A stretch of DNA of 10,771 nucleotides. It comes from Candidatus Aenigmatarchaeota archaeon (lineage in GTDB: Archaea; Aenigmatarchaeota; Aenigmatarchaeia; PWEA01; JACQIF01). Where the stretch lies: positions 1 to 10,771 of the forward strand of contig JACQIF010000069.1 in NCBI GenBank assembly GCA_016198635.1, in the 5' to 3' direction. Of this stretch, positions 6,306 to 10,771 are shown piece after piece (position 1 is the stretch's first letter; every line of letters begins with the position of its first letter). Under the pieces are notes generated by a model. The model was not told the DNA's origin. It saw only the letters and a program-made list of their open reading frames with translations, and searched no databases. Made by a program: the position numbers and the translations under genes.

Positions 6306-6311
6306 CCACCT
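6306..6311 (-). promoter_or_regulatory. ribosome-binding site deciding the rpoA'' start
   Basis: AGGTGG, four bases before the ATG at 6301 and overlapping the TAG stop of the upstream fusion gene. The same hexamer precedes the B'-A' gene at 10620-10625. It supports translation from this ATG rather than from the open frame that extends upstream to 6364. Confidence 0.65.
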
Positions 6312-9300
6312 ATGAACCCTCGACCATCGACTCGACGATGCCTTCTATGTCTATCGTTCCCCATTCGCTCTTTGACGGGTCTATCGCGTCTTCGGACGGG
6401 ATGAACTGTATGATGTTCTTGCGGTCGTCGCGTATCGTGCCGTCATACTCTATCTTGAGGTCCTGCAGAGCGTTGACGAGTCGCCGCTCCATGTAACCGG
6501 AGTGGCGCGTGCGCAGCGACTTGTCCATGAGACCTTCGCGGCCGTTCATGGCATTGAAGAAGAACTCGAACGGGTTGAGCCCGTCCTTGAACGATGCGAC
6601 TACGAAGCCGTGTTCCCGGGGACCCAGTTCGCCCCGCGCGAAGTGGGGCAGCGTGCGCTCACGGTAGCCGCGCTGTATGCGCTCGCCCTGCAGTGTCATC
6701 TGTCCTATCATGCCGCTTAAGTGAGTTAGATTGACCATGCTGCCACGCGCGCCTGAACGGGCCATAACGACGGCGTTGGTTTCTGTCATGTCCTCCGAAA
6801 CGGCACGGCTGGCGTTCTCGAGAGTTTCGCCAAGCACGCGCATTATGTGCGCCTCTAGGCTTTCGCGCGCGGTCATGCCGGGCAGTATCTCTATCTTGCC
6901 GGCCTTGAGTTCCTTGATTAGCTGCTTGCACTGTTCCTCGCCTTGGTTCACAAGTGTTGTTATCTTTCGTTTCGCGGCAGGCGTTATGTCGAGTTCGGAC
7001 GTGCTTATCGTGAAGCCGCGGCGCGCCAGCCACTCGAGGCCGAGGTTTGACGCACGGTCTAGGAACAGGCGAGCCTCTTCGTTGCCATAGAGCTTTTCGA
7101 TGCGGTCCAGCAACAAGCCCTTTTCACCGCCGACAGCCTTGGCGTCTATCACGCCCTGCACGAGCGCCCCGTCCTTTATTACCACGTTGGCATCTTCGCT
7201 CTTGGGGTCCAGCGCGGACAGTATGTTGTTGAATCTCATGTTCAGGTCCTTGGGGAGAACGAGCGAAAAGAGGTCCTTGCCTGTCACGTCACGGTCCACG
7301 GTCGCGTCGATGTGGACGTTAGCCAGCATCTGGTTGGCGATGTCTTTTCGCACGATTGTGCCTTTGCGCGTCAGGAGGTACAGTCCTGATATGTGGTCCT
7401 GCGTGCACCCTATTATCGGGCCGCCGAAACGCGGGCTGCGTATGTGTTTCTGGACGAGCATAAGGAGTTCAGCCTCGGCCTGCGCCTCTTCTGTCTGCGG
7501 GACATGGAGGTTCATTTCGTCGCCGTCGAAGTCTGCGTTGTACGGCTTGCAGACGCACAGGTTGAGGCGGAACGTCTTCCCCGGCATGATGCGCACGCGG
7601 TGAGCCATAACGGACATGCGGTGCAGCGAAGGCTGGCGATTGAATATCACGGTGTCGCCGTCCTTCAGGTGGCGCTCTACGATGTAGCCAGCCTCTATCT
7701 CCTCGGAGAGTTCGTCCTTGTTCTCATCCGTTATCTTTTTCTTGCGGCCGTCTGGCCGTATCACATAGTTTGCGCCGTCCAACTCTTCCGGCCCGCGCTT
7801 GACCATCGACTTCATTGCGGCGATGTTCATTTCGTTGATTTTTACAGGAATTGTCAGCTCCTTCGCGATAATCTCTGGCACGCCGACCTCCGTGATGCTA
7901 AGCTTGGGGTCAGGCGATATGACCGTACGGGCGCTGAAATTGACGCGCTTGCCTGTCAGGTTGTTGCGGAAGCGGCCTTCCTTGCCCTTGAGACGTTGCG
8001 TTAGCGTTCGTAGCGCGCGTCCGGAGCGGTGGCGGGCTTGCGGCACGCCGCTAAGCTCGTTGTCGAAGAACGTCGAGACGTGGTACTGCAGCAGTTCGTG
8101 CAAGTCCTCGACGATGAAGTCAGGCGCGCCGATTATTATGTTGTCGCGGAGGCGCTGGTTGATGCGCACGATGTCGACGAGCTTGTGCGTAAGATCGTCT
8201 TCGGAACGCTCTCCTGTTTCAAGCGTGATCGACGGTCGCATCGTTGTCGGAGGCGTCGGCAAGAGCGTTATAATCATCCATTCGGGTCGGCCTCCGTGTA
8301 TGCCCAGTTTTTTTGCGTCCTCGTCGGGTATACGTTCAAACCACTCGCGGATCTTCAGCGCGTTCATCGGCTTGTTGTCAAGCGTGAATGTGTAAGGCTT
8401 GCCGAGGCGTATCGTGCCCTGCTTGACGCCGCAGTGCTGGCACTTGTCCCTCTTCTTTGCCACGAGCTCGCCCACAACCTCTTCTATGTCTTCCACGTGG
8501 CGCCGCGTGTCGAGCGCGCGGCCGCACGATTCACACGTCGAACGCAGGAGCTTGTATATTGTCTTGATGTAGCGGACGTGTATGATGGGTCGAGCCAGTT
8601 CGAGGTAGCCAAAGTGGCCAAGGCATGTGCCTACGCTTCCGCCGCAGATGCGGCAGCGCATTCCAGGGTCTATGACGCCGAGCCTCGGGTCCATCACACC
8701 GCCTTCTATAGGGTAGCCGTCGCGGTCGTAGAGCTCTGGTCGTGTTATCTCCACTGTTCCCATCTTGCGTATCATTGCAGGCGACAGCATTCCGAACTGT
8801 ATTGACTTGAACTTCGCAGGTTTTGTCGCAACTACGTTAAGGTTTGGATAGACCATCAGTGCCTTGAGCTCATCCAGCATCAGTTTGAAAGCGTATGCCA
8901 TCTCTACATCCACTATCTTGGAGTTCTTGCAGTGCAAACAGTAGACGCGGTTCTTGTTGTAGTCCTGGATGGCGATGAGGCCGCACTTGGTGCATACAGG
9001 CATCGTCGCCAGGTCAGAGGAGAAGCGCTCCTTGAGCAGCAGCGACGCGCCATGCGCGATAAGGCAGTCCTTCTCCATCTCGCCGAAACGCAGGCCGCCC
9101 TCGTTCGCGCGCCCTTCCGTCGGTTGCTTCGTAAGCAGCGCGACAGGCCCGCGCGAACGTGCATGTATCTTGTTTGCGACCATATGCTCGAGGCGCAGGT
9201 AGTATACGGACCCTATGAATATCTCTGCTTCCATTGCTTCGCCTGTGCGGCCGTTGTACATCTTCTCCTTTCCGTCGTTTCTGAAGCCGAGCTTGCGCAG

Positions 9301-10614
9301 CGCTTCGCGGAGGCTGTCTTCGCTTTCGCCGTTGAACATGGTGCCATCGACGAAGCGCCCATCAAGTGCGCCTGCCTTGCCGGCTAGCATCTCTATTAGT
9401 TGTCCGACAGTGAGACGGGACGGTATCGAGTGAGGGTTCATTATCACGTCAGGCTTGACGCCGTCTGCGGTGAAAGGCATGTCCTCCTGCGGGACCAGTA
9501 GGCCGATTACGCCTTTCTGCCCGTGGCGCGACGCGAACTTGTCGCCTATTTCAGGTATGCGCTGTTCGCGGACCGTTACCTTCACGGTCTTGTTTCCATC
9601 CTTCGTTTCCGTAACGAGAACTTTATCCACTACACCGGCTTCGCCATGCCGCACTGTTAGAGACGTTTCGCGGCGGTTGTGGATGCCTGCGAGGAAATCG
9701 TCGCGACCAAGGAAACGCAAAGGCGACGTTTTTCCTACAAGCACGTCGCCTCCCTTTACCTCGGTCTCCGGGTTTATGATGCCGTCCTCGTCCAGGAACG
9801 CATAATCTTTCTCTGTGAGATAGCCGCGCACGTCCTTCTCCGGCGTTTTTATTTCGTCTACTTGGCCGCCTCCGTACCTCATCTCTTCTGTCTGGTAAGT
9901 GCGGTAGAAGAACGAGCGTCCGAGGCCTCGCTGGACAGACGACTTGTTCACGACAACCGCGTCTTCCATGTTGTAGCCGTCATACGACATCAGGGCGATG
10001 ACGATGTTCTGGCCTGCCGGGTGCCTGTCTATTCCCAGTATCGGATATGTGATTGTGGAGACGAGGGGTATCTGCGGGTATACTAGCAAATTGGCCTTTG
10101 TGTCCGTTCGCACGAAGTAGTTCGAGGCGTAGTGGCCGACAGTCTGGCCTATCATCTTCGCGCCGTAGTTGACACGGTCACCACGGTCGTACTCGCCGTA
10201 AGGAATTATCGAGGAAGAGATTCCAAGTATGGCCAGCGGGTTCAGTTCGAGGTGTGTCGTGCTCTTCGTGACGTCGCGCTCGTAGAGAGCGATGCTTGTG
10301 TTCTCCTCTTCCTCCGGGTCAAGATACTCCACGACGCCTTCTTTCACCAGATCGTCCCACTTGGCCTTGCCTTTGGCCAGCGCATCTATATGCGTGCGCG
10401 TGAGCAAAGGCTTGCCGTTCTCAACAACGATTAACGGGCGCCGCACGCGGCCGTTGTCGGTGTTGATGCGTATCTCGTCCGAGCTCTCGTCGTAGCCGGC
10501 GTTCACTTGGCTGGAAAGCGTGCCGCCGCGCCTCTTCTCGCGCACGTGCATTACGAACTCCTGCGGTCGGTCTGTCGTCCCGATGAGGGCGCCGTTGAGC
10601 AGGATGTTTGTCAT
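6310..10614 (-). CDS. rpo2C-rpo1N: fused RNA polymerase subunits B' and A' (Rpo2C-Rpo1N)
   Basis: One continuous 1434-residue frame encodes two subunits that are normally separate in archaea. Residues 1-593 are B', the C-terminal half of the second-largest subunit: EIGDKFASRHGQKGVIG (355-371), NPHSIPSRLTVGQLIEML (393-410), and a zinc ribbon with C541, C544, C559 and C562. About ten linker residues lead to A' from about 600: KFKSIQFGMLSP, zinc site C654/C657/C664/H667, second CxxC pair C694/C697 with C725/C728, RFRNNLTGKRVNFSARTV (881-898), the Mg-binding catalytic loop NADFDGDEMNLHVPQ (1026-1040), and the bridge helix near 1355-1391. No stop, and no ATG, GTG or TTG codon, lies between Met587 and Met609, so A' has no obvious start of its own. 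The start ATG immediately follows the rpoB'' stop, with AGGTGG five bases upstream. Catalytic residues are intact, so it is presumably functional. Confidence 0.97.
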   Translation of the reverse strand: MTNILLNGALIGTTDRPQEFVMHVREKRRGGTLSSQVNAGYDESSDEIRINTDNGRVRRPLIVVENGKPLLTRTHIDALAKGKAKWDDLVKEGVVEYLDPEEEENTSIALYERDVTKSTTHLELNPLAILGISSSIIPYGEYDRGDRVNYGAKMIGQTVGHYASNYFVRTDTKANLLVYPQIPLVSTITYPILGIDRHPAGQNIVIALMSYDGYNMEDAVVVNKSSVQRGLGRSFFYRTYQTEEMRYGGGQVDEIKTPEKDVRGYLTEKDYAFLDEDGIINPETEVKGGDVLVGKTSPLRFLGRDDFLAGIHNRRETSLTVRHGEAGVVDKVLVTETKDGNKTVKVTVREQRIPEIGDKFASRHGQKGVIGLLVPQEDMPFTADGVKPDVIMNPHSIPSRLTVGQLIEMLAGKAGALDGRFVDGTMFNGESEDSLREALRKLGFRNDGKEKMYNGRTGEAMEAEIFIGSVYYLRLEHMVANKIHARSRGPVALLTKQPTEGRANEGGLRFGEMEKDCLIAHGASLLLKERFSSDLATMPVCTKCGLIAIQDYNKNRVYCLHCKNSKIVDVEMAYAFKLMLDELKALMVYPNLNVVATKPAKFKSIQFGMLSPAMIRKMGTVEITRPELYDRDGYPIEGGVMDPRLGVIDPGMRCRICGGSVGTCLGHFGYLELARPIIHVRYIKTIYKLLRSTCESCGRALDTRRHVEDIEEVVGELVAKKRDKCQHCGVKQGTIRLGKPYTFTLDNKPMNALKIREWFERIPDEDAKKLGIHGGRPEWMIITLLPTPPTTMRPSITLETGERSEDDLTHKLVDIVRINQRLRDNIIIGAPDFIVEDLHELLQYHVSTFFDNELSGVPQARHRSGRALRTLTQRLKGKEGRFRNNLTGKRVNFSARTVISPDPKLSITEVGVPEIIAKELTIPVKINEMNIAAMKSMVKRGPEELDGANYVIRPDGRKKKITDENKDELSEEIEAGYIVERHLKDGDTVIFNRQPSLHRMSVMAHRVRIMPGKTFRLNLCVCKPYNADFDGDEMNLHVPQTEEAQAEAELLMLVQKHIRSPRFGGPIIGCTQDHISGLYLLTRKGTIVRKDIANQMLANVHIDATVDRDVTGKDLFSLVLPKDLNMRFNNILSALDPKSEDANVVIKDGALVQGVIDAKAVGGEKGLLLDRIEKLYGNEEARLFLDRASNLGLEWLARRGFTISTSELDITPAAKRKITTLVNQGEEQCKQLIKELKAGKIEILPGMTARESLEAHIMRVLGETLENASRAVSEDMTETNAVVMARSGARGSMVNLTHLSGMIGQMTLQGERIQRGYRERTLPHFARGELGPREHGFVVASFKDGLNPFEFFFNAMNGREGLMDKSLRTRHSGYMERRLVNALQDLKIEYDGTIRDDRKNIIQFIPSEDAIDPSKSEWGTIDIEGIVESMVEGS
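8797..8835 (-). other. junction between B' and A' in the fused subunit
   Basis: Codons 594-606 of the fused gene, the stretch NVVATKPAKFKSI taken from its second residue. It joins the B' C-terminus (MAYAFKLMLDELKALMVYPN) to the A' N-terminus (KFKSIQFGMLSPAMIRKMG). The other two minus-strand frames both have stop codons within a few bases here (a TAA and a TAG close together). A one-base difference would therefore end B' near its usual C-terminus. Confidence 0.8.
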
Positions 10615-10771
10615 TTAAGCCACCTTTACCTTGGACTTCAGCACGTCCAACAGTTTCTTCGTTTCCTCGTCGCTTGCGCCCCGGCTTACTTCTGCCATGA
10701 GTGCGAGGTACTTGCGCAGACCTATGGTGGGTCCTTCGGGCGTTTCTGACGGATCAAGGCGGCCCCAGTGC
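10615..10771 (-). CDS. rpo2N: DNA-directed RNA polymerase subunit B'' (Rpo2N), C-terminal end only
   Basis: The last 51 codons and the TAA stop (10615-10617) of the N-terminal half of the second-largest polymerase subunit; the rest lies beyond the window edge. The readable protein runs HWGRLDPSETPEGPTIGL, then RKYLALMAEVSRG, and ends LLDVLKSKVKVA. HWGR...PSETPEGP..GL is the conserved block that ends B'' in archaea with a split B subunit, so the split point is the usual one. Most relatives read CPSETPEGPN where this has DPSETPEGPT. The stop is followed with no gap by the ATG of the B'-A' fusion, and both are in the same frame. The gene is partial because of the window, not broken. Confidence 0.93.
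   Translation of the reverse strand, partial: HWGRLDPSETPEGPTIGLRKYLALMAEVSRGASDEETKKLLDVLKSKVKVA
10620..10625 (-). promoter_or_regulatory. ribosome-binding site for the B'-A' fusion gene
   Basis: AGGTGG inside the last codons of rpoB'', five bases before the ATG at 10614. It supports independent initiation at that ATG rather than only re-initiation after the adjacent stop. Confidence 0.6.

Noticed and set aside
6302-6364. 21-codon N-terminal extension of rpoA''
   Set aside because: It overlaps the 3' end of the B'-A' gene, is Arg/His/Gly-rich and unlike family members, and AGGTGG points to the ATG at 6301.
7393-8004. 203-codon open frame on the plus strand
   Set aside because: Antisense to the catalytic region of A'; composition looks like a complement translation, with no start signal.
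8029-8805. 258-codon open frame on the plus strand
   Set aside because: It lies wholly antisense to the strongly conserved A' region of the fused polymerase gene, has no recognisable motif and no promoter. Such frames are expected opposite GC-rich coding DNA.

Overview
This is an archaeal chromosome segment. The evidence is an RNA polymerase large-subunit locus in archaeal form: split B (B'' then B'), split A (A' then A''), then ribosomal protein L30e and the short two-KH archaeal NusA. Archaeal TATA boxes lie about 26 bases upstream of apparently leaderless start codons, and ribosome-binding sites of the GGTG type precede genes inside transcripts. A split B points to a euryarchaeal or DPANN-like lineage rather than Thermoproteota. 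The polymerase residues are divergent, genes are tightly packed and several proteins are short, which suggests a compact or fast-evolving lineage. I cannot name the organism from the sequence alone.

Right part (4485-10771, minus strand, read right to left): the end of rpoB'', a B'-A' fusion of 1434 residues, rpoA'', rpl30e and nusA. Genes abut or overlap: TAA|ATG between B'' and B', TAG|ATG between A'' and L30e, and a GTG start overlapping a TGA stop between L30e and NusA. The ribosomal proteins S12 and S7, which usually follow nusA in archaea, are absent; the strand switches instead.

Middle (3101-4492, plus strand): a winged-helix protein with an S-layer-like C-terminal domain and a perfect EF-hand-type loop at its very end, followed by an unrecognised 135-residue protein. 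That protein's 3' end overlaps the nusA 3' end by 8 bases.

Left part (47-3004, minus strand): a probable operon of a 47-residue leaderless small ORF, glmS (glucosamine-6-phosphate synthase) and a PfkB/ribokinase-family sugar kinase. Its promoter faces the winged-helix gene's promoter across 96 bases. The two promoters are near mirror images: the same TATA box at the same distance from ATG, and the same GCG(T/C)ATACGCG element between TATA and start. This suggests shared control, possibly by the winged-helix protein itself. Such a link would couple amino-sugar supply (for UDP-GlcNAc and surface glycans) to a regulator carrying a surface-layer-like domain, but this is inference.

The items most worth a second look are the B'-A' fusion, the divergent bridge helix and trigger loop, the mirrored promoter pair, and the small ORF before glmS. 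Most of the window is otherwise core gene content. I see no tRNA, rRNA, CRISPR, insertion sequence or long repeat. No gene-free stretch exceeds about 100 bases.
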